From: Hyphomicrobiales bacterium
GTDB lineage: Bacteria; Pseudomonadota; Alphaproteobacteria; Rhizobiales; Rhizobiaceae
Direction: 5' to 3'
Length of the DNA: 64,000 nt
Assembly: GCA_900471815.1 (NCBI GenBank)
Contig: UICE01000009.1
Coordinates: 1 to 64,000 of the forward strand
Below are positions 1 through 9,157 of this stretch, in pieces (position 1 is the stretch's first letter; every line of letters begins with the position of its first letter). The notes beneath the pieces are model-generated. The model was not told the origin of the DNA and made no database searches. It worked only from the letters and a program-made list of their open reading frames with translations. The translations under genes and the position numbers were made by a program.

Positions 1-236
1 ATTTCACCGGTCCATGCACCGGCATCATCCCAGTGCATGTTCTGCGCACCGACCTTGACGCTTGTGTCTTTCAACGCGGCTTTGACTTCACGCACCGCTG
101 TAAATGGCGGAATGACAAAGCGCTGAAACCGCTGATCGCGGCCTTCATCACCAGCAGCAAGAGCTTCGGCAAAGGCCAAAGCCTCCGCTAGCGTCTTGTT
201 CATCTTGAAACTCGTGCCAATCCAGAAATCGCTCAT
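1..236 (-). CDS. Triosephosphate-isomerase-family sugar phosphate isomerase (EryH/LerI-like), 3' part missing
   Basis: Only the first 78 or so codons lie in the window; the gene runs off the left edge. The N-terminus reads MSDFWIGTSFKMNKTLAEA, followed by a QNMHWDDAGAWTGE stretch, which match the substrate Asn/Lys region (GTSFKMNKT) and the QNMHW block of the triosephosphate isomerase fold. In Brucella the EryH (formerly TpiA2) paralogue interconverts tetrulose phosphates instead of triose phosphates; the neighbouring EryC- and EryB-like genes make that role more likely than central glycolysis. It starts by a 4-base ATGA overlap with the stop of the upstream epimerase gene, so the two are probably translationally coupled. 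Substrate is inferred from context only. Confidence 0.75.
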   Translation of the reverse strand, partial: MSDFWIGTSFKMNKTLAEALAFAEALAAGDEGRDQRFQRFVIPPFTAVREVKAALKDTSVKVGAQNMHWDDAGAWTGE

Positions 237-1177
237 TTCACTTTTCCCGAGTTTGCTCCATTGAACCCCGTGTCAATATAGGGCTCCCAGAACTGCACGG
301 ACTCGCGGATCATATCCACCACCATATGGTCGGTTGGTTCGCGCTCGCGAAACGATAGCTCAAGGCAGATTTCATTATCCGTGCCGCCGCCTCGACGCAC
401 CGTTTCAAGGAATTTTTCCGGTGTGATCCGGCCATCCTTGTTATGCGCTGCGATAAACGGCCAATGACCACCCTTGTTCATCGACGATTGTTTGATGTGG
501 ATGATCGGAGATTCCTTGGGGAAAGCTTCCGCCCAGGCATAGGGATCAATATCGGCAGGATTGCTCGATGTGACATCACCATGATCGATATCAACCATCA
601 TCAGAAGGGGAATTGGCAAGTCTGATGCTTGCAAGCGATCATGAAGCTCACGGCAAGCCGCGATCGTGTGGCCAAATTCGCGCCCGACCGACATAGGCTC
701 CCAAAAGAGATAGGTAAGGCCGGCAGCCTTTGCATGCGCTGCCACATCCCGCCAGCAATCAATGGCGATTTTCATCAATTCTTCGCGGCGTACCGGATCG
801 TCATAATCCTTATGGGTAAAGATCGCGAACTGCGTGCCGAGCGACGCCGCGCCAAGATCAGCAGAGATATTCGCAAATGTCTTGAACCAGTCGACATAAT
901 ATTGCCGGACATCCGCATCTGGATGACCAAAATGATTGAGACGCCCATATGGCCCTGTCATACCCGACGTGACATTCACACCCGTGCGCGAGAGCGCTTT
1001 CTGGAACTGCTTTACATGTTTGGAGATTGTCGGTTGCGGCCACGATGGATTGATGAATTCGTGCGTCAGCTGCACATAACCGATGCGAATTTTTTCTGCG
1101 ATTGTATCAATCAGATCATCGGCTTCAGCGAAGCGGTTCACCAAAGGATTGGTGTTGAGCGAGAGGGTGAAAGCCAT
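233..1177 (-). CDS. eryC: EryC-like tetrulose-phosphate epimerase, sugar isomerase/epimerase family
   Basis: A 314-residue TIM-barrel sugar isomerase/epimerase (xylose-isomerase-like). It resembles Brucella EryC, which epimerises erythrulose 1-phosphate at C3 in erythritol breakdown, including the N-terminal SLNTNPLVNRFAE block and the central FWEPMSVGREFG and DIDHGDVTS segments that would hold metal and substrate ligands. The open frame extends 20 codons further upstream into the HAD gene, but the ATG at 1177 has a GGTAGGAG ribosome site just upstream and gives the expected MAFTLSL start, so it is preferred. It lies 7 bases after the HAD gene and overlaps the next gene by ATGA. The exact sugar used here is inferred. 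Confidence 0.85.
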   Translation of the reverse strand: MAFTLSLNTNPLVNRFAEADDLIDTIAEKIRIGYVQLTHEFINPSWPQPTISKHVKQFQKALSRTGVNVTSGMTGPYGRLNHFGHPDADVRQYYVDWFKTFANISADLGAASLGTQFAIFTHKDYDDPVRREELMKIAIDCWRDVAAHAKAAGLTYLFWEPMSVGREFGHTIAACRELHDRLQASDLPIPLLMMVDIDHGDVTSSNPADIDPYAWAEAFPKESPIIHIKQSSMNKGGHWPFIAAHNKDGRITPEKFLETVRRGGGTDNEICLELSFREREPTDHMVVDMIRESVQFWEPYIDTGFNGANSGKVK

Positions 1178-1184
1178 TAGTCTC

Positions 1185-2033
1185 CTACCAGATAAAGCGG
1201 TCAATCGTGTAATCAGGCGATGCGCCATGTTCAGCAAAAAGGCTCTGCAACTGTTGCGTGTTTGAACCAGCCAATATGCCGGTCTTGACCAGCACGGATT
1301 TCAGTCCAGCCCCGGCGGCCCCGGCAACGTCATGCTCTATACTGTCACCGATGCAACAGACCCGCTCTGGGTTCGGATGACCGAGAAAGTCTATGGCAGC
1401 GGCATAAATATCGGCGAAAGGTTTGCCTATCCAGCGCACTGTGCCACCCAGTTCCTGATAAAGCTCCGCAATGCGGCCAGCGCCAAAGGCAGTGCCTTCA
1501 GCTGTCAGCATGATCTTATCCGGGTTGGTGCATAGACATGAAACGCCACGTCTTGCTGCCGGTTCCAGCAAGTTCCGGTAATAATCCAGATCATGGATAT
1601 CCCCTTCACTGGCAGCGATCAGAACAATATCCGCGTTCTCGCCAGTTGCCGTGCGTTCCAGATCAAGACCTCCCAGCGGCGACGTATCGCCATCACGGCT
1701 GATAAGCAGGCAGCGGCGAGCGGGCCCACCCTGTGCTTTTGTTGCTTCAGCGGCCAGCATCTGCCACGCCACCTCACCAGATGTGAGGAACCAGTCCCAA
1801 CTTGCAGGGTCAAAGCCTATTTTTGCCAGACGCCGGTCATTTTCAGCGGAGCGCTTTCCCGAATTGGATAGGATGATGATCCGAACGCCGGTCTGCTTCA
1901 GGGCGGCAAGCGCTGAATCCGCATTGGGATAGGGTCCGCGGCCATCGCGAAGCACCCCAAACTGGTCGATGAGGAAAGCGTCAAAACGCCCTTGCAGATC
2001 ACGTAGACCAGATAATTGTGTTGGCTGTGTCAT
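1185..2033 (-). CDS. HAD-superfamily (HAD-IIA, TIGR01459-like) sugar phosphatase
   Basis: A 282-residue haloacid dehalogenase-like hydrolase. Motif I is LIDQFGVLRDG with the nucleophile Asp near residue 20, motif II is IILSNSGKR, and the C-terminal metal motif is CCIGDSIEHD near residues 225-235. The second Asp of the usual DxD motif is replaced by Phe, which is usual for the TIGR01459-type subgroup (DVWGV) and not by itself a sign of inactivity. It probably dephosphorylates a sugar or sugar-acid phosphate in the polyol pathway or removes a toxic dead-end ester. It overlaps the upstream kinase gene by ATGA, so it belongs to the same operon. The substrate cannot be read from the sequence. Confidence 0.75.
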   Translation of the reverse strand: MTQPTQLSGLRDLQGRFDAFLIDQFGVLRDGRGPYPNADSALAALKQTGVRIIILSNSGKRSAENDRRLAKIGFDPASWDWFLTSGEVAWQMLAAEATKAQGGPARRCLLISRDGDTSPLGGLDLERTATGENADIVLIAASEGDIHDLDYYRNLLEPAARRGVSCLCTNPDKIMLTAEGTAFGAGRIAELYQELGGTVRWIGKPFADIYAAAIDFLGHPNPERVCCIGDSIEHDVAGAAGAGLKSVLVKTGILAGSNTQQLQSLFAEHGASPDYTIDRFIW

Positions 2034-3310
2034 AGAACACCCGCCGATTTTGCGCCCTGAATCGCAAGCCGTGCCGCACCCGCTGCCGCTTCTTCCGACA
2101 GGACGGGCGGCATGCGAACGCCAAGCTTGCGGGCTCGAATGGCGGACCAGACAACATTCTTCGCACCACCACCGACACTACGAACCGAGCGAAGCTCGGG
2201 TGCGCCAAGTCCCGCCAGGCGTCCATAAGCCATGTGCTCAATATTTGCGATGCCTTCAAAGATTGCTTTAAGGAACTGCGCATCACTGTCAGGACGCGGT
2301 TCCATACGCGGTTTCATCGCCGGATCATTGATGGGGAAACGCTCGCCATCACGCAGCAGCGGATAATAATCAAGGCCAGCGTCCGTTGCCGGGTCGATGG
2401 TGGCGGAGAGCCTTTCTATCTGCGCATTATCGAAATAATGCGCCAGCACATTGCCGCCCGTATTGGACGCGCCGCCAGCCAGCCACATATCGCCAATGCG
2501 GTGGCTATAGAGCCCGAACTCGGGCGCAAATAGAGGACGATCCGAGAGCACCTTGACCGTCAATGTTGTGCCAAGCGCGGTAACGCCATCGCCCGGCTGA
2601 TTGGCTCCTGTCGCCAGAAAGGACGCACAACCATCCGTCGTTCCCGCGACGATGATCACCGAGGGAGGCAAGTCAAATGCGGCAGCAGCTTGCGCAGAGA
2701 TGGTCGAAATCGGCAAACCCGCCGGCAGAACATGCGGCAGCATTTCCATATGGGTACGGGTACTACCTATCCAGAGCGGCCACCGCCGTTCGATAGGATC
2801 ATAGCCCGTTTTCAACGCGTTGTTTTCGTCGGAGACATTGTAAAGGCCGGTGAAATGCCCTGAAAGCCAGTCAGCCTGATGGATAATATGCGAAACACTG
2901 CGGATGGTTTGAAAATGCATAAGCTTGGCAAGGCCGGAAGTGGCTCCATGCGCTGCGCTGGATTCAGGCGCATTGGCCGCAATCGCGTCGAGAATAGCTC
3001 GGTCTGACACCGGATCATTATACATTAATGGCTCAGCCAGAGGCGCGCCGCTGGCATCGACCGGCAATACTGTGCCGGAAGTACCGTCTATACTAATCGC
3101 GCGGATCTGTTTGCGTTCAACCGACACGAGCACCTGTGACAGCGCCGACTGGACAGCAGACCACCAAGCCGCAGGATCGCGGTGATTTGGCGAGAAGGCG
3201 TCCAGACGGGCTGAAGCGCTGGCAACAACGTCAAACGAGGCAGTCATCACCACAGCGCGCGCGCCGGACGTGCCTATATCAATGCCGATGAACAGTGCTT
3301 CACCTGTCAT
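2030..3310 (-). CDS. FGGY-family carbohydrate kinase (second kinase of the operon)
   Basis: A 426-residue FGGY kinase. It has the N-terminal ATPase phosphate-1 motif GIDIGTSGARAVV (residues 9-21), an ISIDGTSGT segment, a TTDGCASFLATGA region in which the Asp is the likely catalytic base, and the C-terminal adenosine motif VGGGAKNVVW. At 426 residues it is shorter than glycerol or xylulose kinases (about 500), resembling the short ribulokinase/xylulokinase-like branch. It overlaps genes on both sides by ATGA. Because the operon already has an EryA-like kinase, this one may phosphorylate a ketose intermediate or an alternative substrate; that is inference. Confidence 0.8.
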   Translation of the reverse strand: MTGEALFIGIDIGTSGARAVVMTASFDVVASASARLDAFSPNHRDPAAWWSAVQSALSQVLVSVERKQIRAISIDGTSGTVLPVDASGAPLAEPLMYNDPVSDRAILDAIAANAPESSAAHGATSGLAKLMHFQTIRSVSHIIHQADWLSGHFTGLYNVSDENNALKTGYDPIERRWPLWIGSTRTHMEMLPHVLPAGLPISTISAQAAAAFDLPPSVIIVAGTTDGCASFLATGANQPGDGVTALGTTLTVKVLSDRPLFAPEFGLYSHRIGDMWLAGGASNTGGNVLAHYFDNAQIERLSATIDPATDAGLDYYPLLRDGERFPINDPAMKPRMEPRPDSDAQFLKAIFEGIANIEHMAYGRLAGLGAPELRSVRSVGGGAKNVVWSAIRARKLGVRMPPVLSEEAAAGAARLAIQGAKSAGVL

Positions 3311-4356
3311 TGCAATGCCTGACCTGCACGATTGAGTGTTTGCCGGTATTTCTCCGCATCCCAGCCAAGGAGCTCGGCATTTTCCTCATCTGTCAGGTAA
3401 TTCAGACGCGCGCCTTGCGGAATCCGGGAGGTAACGTCCGCAAGGCAGCGCGCCATGGCAAGAGCCCCTGATGTTGCTTCTTTCAACACCAGAACGCCCC
3501 TGCCGGGGAACAGGATCGCGGGCGGCAGCGCCATGCCCTCTTGCTGTTTCTCTTCGATGGTCAAAGCGGTATCCGTTGGCGAGGCGATCACCGAACCTTT
3601 CCCCAAAAAGATGACATGGTCCGGATAGAGACTGCCACCGGCCGCAATAAGGCAGCTGGTCAGATCAGTAGCCACGCGGTGAAACGATGCATCCTCGGGA
3701 AGTCTGTACTGACTATTGACTGCAAGGCGTTGCAGTGCGGCAATATCCGCGTCCGGTGCCTGACGCGGCGTGACAGACAAAAGGCGGGAGACCCGATAAA
3801 GCAGGACCTCCGCTTCATCGACTGTTTCGGCCGCAACCGCAAGACCATGATTGCCCAAAATGAGAACACATGTGTCTTCTTCCAGACGTTCGGCTATGGC
3901 ACGGGCCAGCGGCAATCCCGGGCGCGCATAGGGCACGAAGGCATAAGGAATATCGTCCAGACGCGAGGCAACCAAGGCAGGGCCATCGGCCTGAACAGCC
4001 AAGGCAATAGTCTCGACGCAATGAACATGCACCACCACCTTTTGCGGCATAAGCGCATGGACGGTGGTTTCAATCGATGGGCGCAGGCCGGAGGGATTGC
4101 GTTCGGCAATCACATAATCCTGCGCTTTCTCGGCAGAAGGATCATAGCGGCCCAGCGCATCCAGCAAAGGGTCCAGCGCGACAGGCACCATAATATCGGT
4201 ATTTCGCGCATTCATCAGCCAGAGGCCGGAGGCCTTGATCCAGAGCGTGCCACCTTCTTTGATGGATGTGTTGCCGCCTGCCGCCTGTACCAGCGCCGGA
4301 TCGGCACCAATACGGGCCGATAGGTCGAGCAGGGCTTCAAACTCCGCGCTTCTCAT
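3307..4356 (-). CDS. Class II aldolase/adducin-family protein, long form
   Basis: A 349-residue class II aldolase/adducin fold protein. The phosphate-binding block AAGGNTSIK lies near residue 26, the zinc-site histidines are in VVVHVHCVETIAL near residues 106-118, and the third histidine is in ILGNHGLAVAAE. The extra C-terminal 130 or so residues resemble the aldolase halves of rhamnulose-phosphate aldolase/dehydrogenase proteins more than the short FucA type. An upstream start at 4383 is possible, but ATG 4356 gives an ATGA overlap with the stop of the EryB-like gene, matching the other junctions of this operon. It probably cleaves a ketose phosphate; substrate unknown. Confidence 0.75.
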   Translation of the reverse strand: MRSAEFEALLDLSARIGADPALVQAAGGNTSIKEGGTLWIKASGLWLMNARNTDIMVPVALDPLLDALGRYDPSAEKAQDYVIAERNPSGLRPSIETTVHALMPQKVVVHVHCVETIALAVQADGPALVASRLDDIPYAFVPYARPGLPLARAIAERLEEDTCVLILGNHGLAVAAETVDEAEVLLYRVSRLLSVTPRQAPDADIAALQRLAVNSQYRLPEDASFHRVATDLTSCLIAAGGSLYPDHVIFLGKGSVIASPTDTALTIEEKQQEGMALPPAILFPGRGVLVLKEATSGALAMARCLADVTSRIPQGARLNYLTDEENAELLGWDAEKYRQTLNRAGQALQ

Positions 4357-5867
4357 GCCGCCACCTGCTGGCTTGTCCACCAATTCGTGAAAACCACGCG
4401 CTCTTCCTCAGTCATGTGCAAGCCGTGTTTGGTGCGCCGCTCCAGAACATCCTCTGGCCAAAGCGCCCATTCCGTTGTGCGCAAGAACTGCGCTTCCCGC
4501 TCATACAAAAGCTTGCTGAACCGTGTGCCCAGATCTGAAACAGATCGCGCCGAGCCAAGCAGGTCATGCATGCGCGTGCCGTAAAGCCGGGCGTAGTGCT
4601 TGGCAAGATCAAAGGGCAGCCAGGGATATTTGGCCCGCATATCACCCAGAAACTGTTCGAAATCCGCATTCGCCATGTCGCCTCCCGGAAGCTGCGCCTT
4701 GGCAGTCCACCCCGGGCGCATATTGGGGAAAAATGGCTTCAGGCGGTCAAGCGCATGTTCGGAAAGCTTGCGGAATGTTGTGATCTTGCCGCCGAACACC
4801 GAAAGTAGCGGTGCCTTGTTGTTGTCTGCATCGACTTCAAAAATATAGTCTCGGGTAACGGCGCTGGGGTTTTCCGCACTGTCATCATAGAGCGGACGCA
4901 CACCGGAAAAGCTATGGACAATGTCGGCTGGCACCAATTGTTGCTTGAAATAGCGGTTTACGGATTTCAGCAGATAGTCGATTTCATTGCTGTCGGCCGC
5001 CACATCTTCCGGATGCCCTTCATAAGGAATATCGGTGGTGCCGATCAACGCCAGATCATTTTCATAGGGATTGATGAAGATAACCCGTTTGTCCGGGTTC
5101 TGGACCAGATAGGCCTGCCGTCCTTCCCAGAATTTCGGTACAATAATGTGGCTGCCCTTGACCAGCCGGACACTGCGGCTGGAGTTCAAGCCTGCCACGC
5201 GCCGGATAATGTCATTGACCCATGGACCGGCGGTATTCACCACGCAGCGCGCCTTCACGGTTCTTTTGGTGCCCGAAGCCGTGTCGGTCATTTCAACGAT
5301 CCAGATACCCTCTTCGCGGCGGATCGAGCTGCATGCGGTTCGCGTATGGATTTCAGCGCCGCGGCCAGCGGCATCGAGCGCATTCAAAAGCACCAGCCGC
5401 GCATCATCAACCCAGCAATCGGAATATTCGAATGCCTTGCCATACTCGTCTTTCAACGGCGCACCTTCCGGGGCAGTCTTCAAATTAAGCGTGCGCGTTC
5501 CCGGCAAGCGTTTGCGCCCTCCAAGATGATCGTAAAGGAACAGGCCGAGACGCACGAGCCAGGCCGGACGATCTGCCGGATTATGTGGCAAGACAAAGCG
5601 CATTGGCCAGATAATATGCGGAGCGGATTCGAGCAGGACCTCGCGCTCGATCAGCGCCTCGCGCACCAGCCGGAATTCGTAATATTCGAGGTAACGCAGC
5701 CCACCATGGACAAGCTTGCCGGAGCGCGAACTTGTGCCCTGGGCGAGATCATCTTTTTCACAAAGGATGACTGACAGACCACGGCCTGCTGCGTCGCGCG
5801 CAATGCCCGCACCGTTGACACCGCCGCCGATAATGAACAGGTCGTAGATATCCGTGCCTTTGTTCAA
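4353..5867 (-). CDS. eryB: EryB-like FAD-dependent polyol-phosphate dehydrogenase (GlpD family)
   Basis: A 504-residue flavoprotein of the glycerol-3-phosphate dehydrogenase family. The FAD dinucleotide motif LFIIGGGVNGAGIARDAAGR sits at residues 9-28, followed by the GTSSRSGKLVHGGLRYLE signature. Its length and the blocks around EYYEFRLVREALIERE and RLVKGSHIIVP are very like Brucella EryB, which oxidises erythritol 1-phosphate to erythrulose 1-phosphate. A true GlpD cannot be excluded by eye, but the EryA/EryC/EryD-like neighbours argue for a polyol phosphate. The open frame starts far upstream, yet TTG 5867 has an AGGGGG ribosome site and makes a 4-base TTGA overlap with the aldolase stop, so it is taken as the start. 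Confidence 0.85.
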   Translation of the reverse strand: MNKGTDIYDLFIIGGGVNGAGIARDAAGRGLSVILCEKDDLAQGTSSRSGKLVHGGLRYLEYYEFRLVREALIEREVLLESAPHIIWPMRFVLPHNPADRPAWLVRLGLFLYDHLGGRKRLPGTRTLNLKTAPEGAPLKDEYGKAFEYSDCWVDDARLVLLNALDAAGRGAEIHTRTACSSIRREEGIWIVEMTDTASGTKRTVKARCVVNTAGPWVNDIIRRVAGLNSSRSVRLVKGSHIIVPKFWEGRQAYLVQNPDKRVIFINPYENDLALIGTTDIPYEGHPEDVAADSNEIDYLLKSVNRYFKQQLVPADIVHSFSGVRPLYDDSAENPSAVTRDYIFEVDADNNKAPLLSVFGGKITTFRKLSEHALDRLKPFFPNMRPGWTAKAQLPGGDMANADFEQFLGDMRAKYPWLPFDLAKHYARLYGTRMHDLLGSARSVSDLGTRFSKLLYEREAQFLRTTEWALWPEDVLERRTKHGLHMTEEERVVFTNWWTSQQVAA

Positions 5868-6541
5868 TGTTCTGCCCCCTGCGGTGAAGGCTTGTCCTGA
5901 AGTCCATAGCTCGCAAAGCCGCGACGGACACCTTCGATCTCTTCTGGAGGCAGAATGACGGCTCCGCCCAAAAGCAGCGCGTGGTAATATTGCTTGGCGA
6001 TTGTTTCCAGCTCGACAGCCGCCCACATAGCCTTTTCAAGGCTGCTACCCGTTGCAATCATACCGTGATTGGCCATCAGGCAGGCAGTGCGATCTTTCAA
6101 CGCCTTTAACACATTATCGGACAGTTCTTTTGTGCCATAGCGGGCATAGTCACACAGCCTGATATCGTCGCCGCCAAATGCCGCAACCATATAGTGGCAT
6201 GCCGGAATGGATTTATGGGCGATGGCAAGGATCGTTGAAAACGTCGCGTGGGTATGAACGACCGCGTTGATTTCAGGCCGTGTGCGCAGAATGTCGAGGT
6301 GAAAGCGCCATTCGGTGGAAGGTTTCTTTGGGCCTTGCCAAGAGCCATACTCGCCATCAAGCGGCATGGAGGCGATCATGTCCGGCGTCATCTCATCATA
6401 AGGAACGGCAGATGGCGTAATGAGCATGCGATTTTCAAAGCGCACACTGATATTGCCGGACGTGCCTTGATTTATGCCGGCTGCATTCATCTGGCGGCAA
6501 TGGTCGATAATCGATTGTCTGAGTTTTAATTCTTGCATCAT
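5864..6541 (-). CDS. Class II aldolase/adducin-family protein, FucA-like
   Basis: A 225-residue class II aldolase of the L-fuculose/L-ribulose phosphate type. It has the phosphate-binding NQGTSGNISVRF block (residues 24-35), the zinc ligands in VVHTHATFST (near residues 93-102) and the third histidine in LMANHGMIATG (near residue 155). Length matches FucA-type enzymes (about 215-230). It likely splits a ketose 1-phosphate into DHAP and a short aldehyde; with an EryA-like kinase and EryB-like dehydrogenase upstream in the pathway this would let the operon break down a phosphorylated C4 or C5 polyol. Two ATG codons are adjacent (6541, 6538) behind a GAGG site. Confidence 0.8.
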   Translation of the reverse strand: MMQELKLRQSIIDHCRQMNAAGINQGTSGNISVRFENRMLITPSAVPYDEMTPDMIASMPLDGEYGSWQGPKKPSTEWRFHLDILRTRPEINAVVHTHATFSTILAIAHKSIPACHYMVAAFGGDDIRLCDYARYGTKELSDNVLKALKDRTACLMANHGMIATGSSLEKAMWAAVELETIAKQYYHALLLGGAVILPPEEIEGVRRGFASYGLQDKPSPQGAEH

Positions 6542-6548
6542 GACGGCC

Positions 6549-7589
6549 TCAGCAGGGATTGACCGGCGGCAGGCCAGCTATATAGCGCCGTACCTCCTCT
6601 GCGGCCATTTCAGCCGCATAGGTGACCGTGCGCACGGATGCGCCTGCAATATGCGGCGTGAGCGTTACATTGGGCAGTTGCAGCAGTGGCCAATCGGCTG
6701 GAACCGGCTCCACGGCAAATGTTTCGAGCATTGCACTGCCAAGATGGCCACTGGTGAGCGCTTCATACAGCGCATCATAATCAACCAGCGGGCCGCGCGC
6801 AGTATTCACAAAAATCGCCCCCTGCTTCATCTTGGCAAAGGTCTCGGCATTCATGATGCCTTTGGTTTCTTCCGTCACACGCGGGTGGAGGGTTACAACA
6901 TCAGAACGGGAGAGCAGATCATCCAATGCAACATGTTCTACACCCGCATTGCGGTCATCAGCCGATAGCTGGACATAGGGATCGTGCACCAGAACTTTCG
7001 TGCCGAAAGCCCGCAACAGGCGAACGACCTTTGTGCCTATATTGCCATAACCGATAACGCCGACTGTCATTTCGGAAAGCTCGCGACCAGTCTTGTCAGC
7101 GCGGTACAACTCGCCGCGCCACTCACCCTTGCGCAGGGATTCATGGCCGCTGCGGATAAGCCGTGTTTCGGCTAATATTGCGCCAAGAGTAAATTCGGCA
7201 ACGGCGCTGGCATTGCGACCTGGCGTATTGACGACAAGGACACCCGCATCGCGGGCCGCCTTCATATCGATATTAACCGGACCACCGCGGGAAACCGCGA
7301 CAAACTTCAAATCCGGAAGACGCTCCAGCATACCCGCAGACATTGGAGCGAGCTGGGTGATGAAAAGCTCGGCATCGCCGATGAACTCGACAACCTCATC
7401 AGGATCACCCAGATATTCCTTCAGCCCGTCCATGCCCTTGACCGCGTAGCCATGTTCCATTGGAACATCCGGCCAGGGCTGTTGCAGCGTGCGAATATCG
7501 TGCTCGTCACCACATAGCTCCACGATCTTTTCCCGGAACACTTCCGGGAGCATGAACCTGTCGCCGATAATGGCTATTTTCTTGGTCAT
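6549..7589 (-). CDS. D-2-hydroxyacid dehydrogenase (SerA-like fold)
   Basis: A 346-residue NAD-dependent D-isomer 2-hydroxyacid dehydrogenase. The Rossmann motif VGVIGYGNIGTKVV is near residue 178, the catalytic Arg is in NTARGPLVDYDAL, and the Glu and His are in the MLETFAVEPVP and NVTLTPHIAGAS blocks. It could reduce or oxidise a two- to four-carbon hydroxyacid arising from polyol cleavage (for example glycolate/glyoxylate or a tetronate); this is inferred from position. The longer open frame is rejected because ATG 7589 has AGGAAG seven bases upstream and follows the kinase stop by 17 bases. Confidence 0.8.
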   Translation of the reverse strand: MTKKIAIIGDRFMLPEVFREKIVELCGDEHDIRTLQQPWPDVPMEHGYAVKGMDGLKEYLGDPDEVVEFIGDAELFITQLAPMSAGMLERLPDLKFVAVSRGGPVNIDMKAARDAGVLVVNTPGRNASAVAEFTLGAILAETRLIRSGHESLRKGEWRGELYRADKTGRELSEMTVGVIGYGNIGTKVVRLLRAFGTKVLVHDPYVQLSADDRNAGVEHVALDDLLSRSDVVTLHPRVTEETKGIMNAETFAKMKQGAIFVNTARGPLVDYDALYEALTSGHLGSAMLETFAVEPVPADWPLLQLPNVTLTPHIAGASVRTVTYAAEMAAEEVRRYIAGLPPVNPC

Positions 7590-7606
7590 TGCGGTCTTCC
7601 TATTCG

Positions 7607-9157
7607 TCAATTGCTGCTGGCTAGCATGTGCCATGTCGGTTGCAGCGCCAGCCTTGACTGGCGATAGGCCGGGAAAGCCTTTTCATAAATCAGGGACAGT
7701 TCTTCATCGGCAGCTTCCGGCTGGCGCTGGAAAGGCGTTACCCAATCTTTGACGCAATCTGCCATTGAGCCATAAATACCAAGTGATACGGCTGCGATCA
7801 TGGCCGCACCTGCGGCTCCTGCCTCCTCACGCTCGCTGGTCTGTACCGAGGCACCGAGAGCCCCGCCCAAAATTTTGCGCAGCGAAGCACTGCGCGCCGC
7901 GCCGCCCGTTATTCGAACCCGCTTTGGCAAAGGTCCCATCGCCGAGTAGCAATCGCGGGCAGCCAGCGCCAAACCATCAAACACAGAGCGCACAAGATCG
8001 CCGAACCTATGGCTCGAAGAAAAACCTATGAAGGAAGCACGGGCTGTCGCGTCAACAAAGGGACCCCGCTCACCCGCATCGGAAATATAGGGGTGATAAA
8101 TGACCGAAGCGGCTTTCGCATCGGCGAGCCAGGTCTCCACATAAGCGAGCAATTCCGTTTTCGACTTCTCAATCCCGACACTTTTGAAAAGGTCGCCGGC
8201 GACAGACAATACCCAATCAATATTGAGGGTTGCCGCCATATTGGACTGCATCTGCGCATATATTCCAGGGATCGGCATACACATTGTATACCCCGTCAGA
8301 TCGCGGTTCAGCTGCACATCGTCGGGGCTGGTCGCAAGGCGCATATGCATGCCGGTCGACCCGATGATCGAGCATCCCGTATCTGTTCCCGGTTCATAAA
8401 GCCCAGCACCAAGCGCGGTGCACGCCACGTCCACATAGCCCAGAACGACAGGCGTGCCTTCCAGCAAGCCCGTGCTTCGTGCAGCCTCGCCCTCAAGCTT
8501 GTGATGGGTTGTAGAGCCATCGACGATTTCCGGCAGAAGATATTTGAGTTTCTCCAGCCCAAGAAAGTCAATCACGCTGTCCGAATAGCTGCGGGTACGA
8601 AAATCGCCAAAGGTGAACACGGCCTCCGACGGATCGGTGGCGCGCTTGCCGGTTAATTTGAAATAGAGCCAGTCCTTGCAATGGAACGCCGTGGTCGCAC
8701 CGGCATAAAGCTCCGGAGCCTCATTCATCATCCAGCGCAATTGCGAACCCTGCTGGCAGGCGGCAAGCCCGCTGCCAGTATGGGTGAAGCGGCCAAGATC
8801 GCCGCGTTCCTTGCGCAGATTGTCAACTACATTACCGGCACGCGCATCAAGCCACAACCAGCCCTTGCCAACAGCCTCGCCATTCTTGTCGATCATCCAT
8901 GTCCCATCGCCCTGTCCCGTTACCGAGACAGCCACAGTGCGACTGGCCAGATTTTCAACCTTCCCGGCAAGTTCAAGCAGCGTCTTGGCTGCATCGGCCC
9001 AAGTGCGTGCCAGATCCTGCACAACCCCTGCCCTGCCGATAGTCTCATAGCTATTGGGGGTAGAGGCAAATGCGATCTGACGACCGGCAAGATCGAAGGC
9101 CACGGATTTGATGACGGAGGTTCCCGCATCAATCCCTATGAGGATATCGCGTGTCAT
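7607..9157 (-). CDS. eryA: EryA-like polyol kinase, FGGY family
   Basis: A 516-residue FGGY kinase with the N-terminal phosphate motif IGIDAGTSVIKSVAFDLAGR, the AVSVTGQGDGTW block and LGYVDVACTALGAG. Length and several blocks (HCKDWLYFKLTG, ATDPSEA.FTFG, IYHPYISDAGERGPF) closely resemble Brucella erythritol kinase EryA (about 519 residues), which makes erythritol 1-phosphate or 4-phosphate. Because Brucellaceae often carry a separate ery locus, this may be a paralogue with a related polyol substrate. GTG 9160 and ATG 9157 are both possible starts; ATG 9157 gives a TGATG-type overlap with the ATPase stop. Confidence 0.82.
   Translation of the reverse strand: MTRDILIGIDAGTSVIKSVAFDLAGRQIAFASTPNSYETIGRAGVVQDLARTWADAAKTLLELAGKVENLASRTVAVSVTGQGDGTWMIDKNGEAVGKGWLWLDARAGNVVDNLRKERGDLGRFTHTGSGLAACQQGSQLRWMMNEAPELYAGATTAFHCKDWLYFKLTGKRATDPSEAVFTFGDFRTRSYSDSVIDFLGLEKLKYLLPEIVDGSTTHHKLEGEAARSTGLLEGTPVVLGYVDVACTALGAGLYEPGTDTGCSIIGSTGMHMRLATSPDDVQLNRDLTGYTMCMPIPGIYAQMQSNMAATLNIDWVLSVAGDLFKSVGIEKSKTELLAYVETWLADAKAASVIYHPYISDAGERGPFVDATARASFIGFSSSHRFGDLVRSVFDGLALAARDCYSAMGPLPKRVRITGGAARSASLRKILGGALGASVQTSEREEAGAAGAAMIAAVSLGIYGSMADCVKDWVTPFQRQPEAADEELSLIYEKAFPAYRQSRLALQPTWHMLASSN

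Noticed and set aside
1185-2033. HAD phosphatase as inactive because motif I lacks the second Asp
   Set aside because: The DxxGV form is normal for the TIGR01459-type subgroup, so loss of function cannot be concluded.
3541-4323. A 260-codon plus-strand frame as a gene
   Set aside because: It lies opposite the class II aldolase gene, has no domain, and reflects codon bias of the true gene.
4914-5774. A 286-codon plus-strand frame as a gene
   Set aside because: It is opposite the EryB-like gene and has no recognisable protein features.
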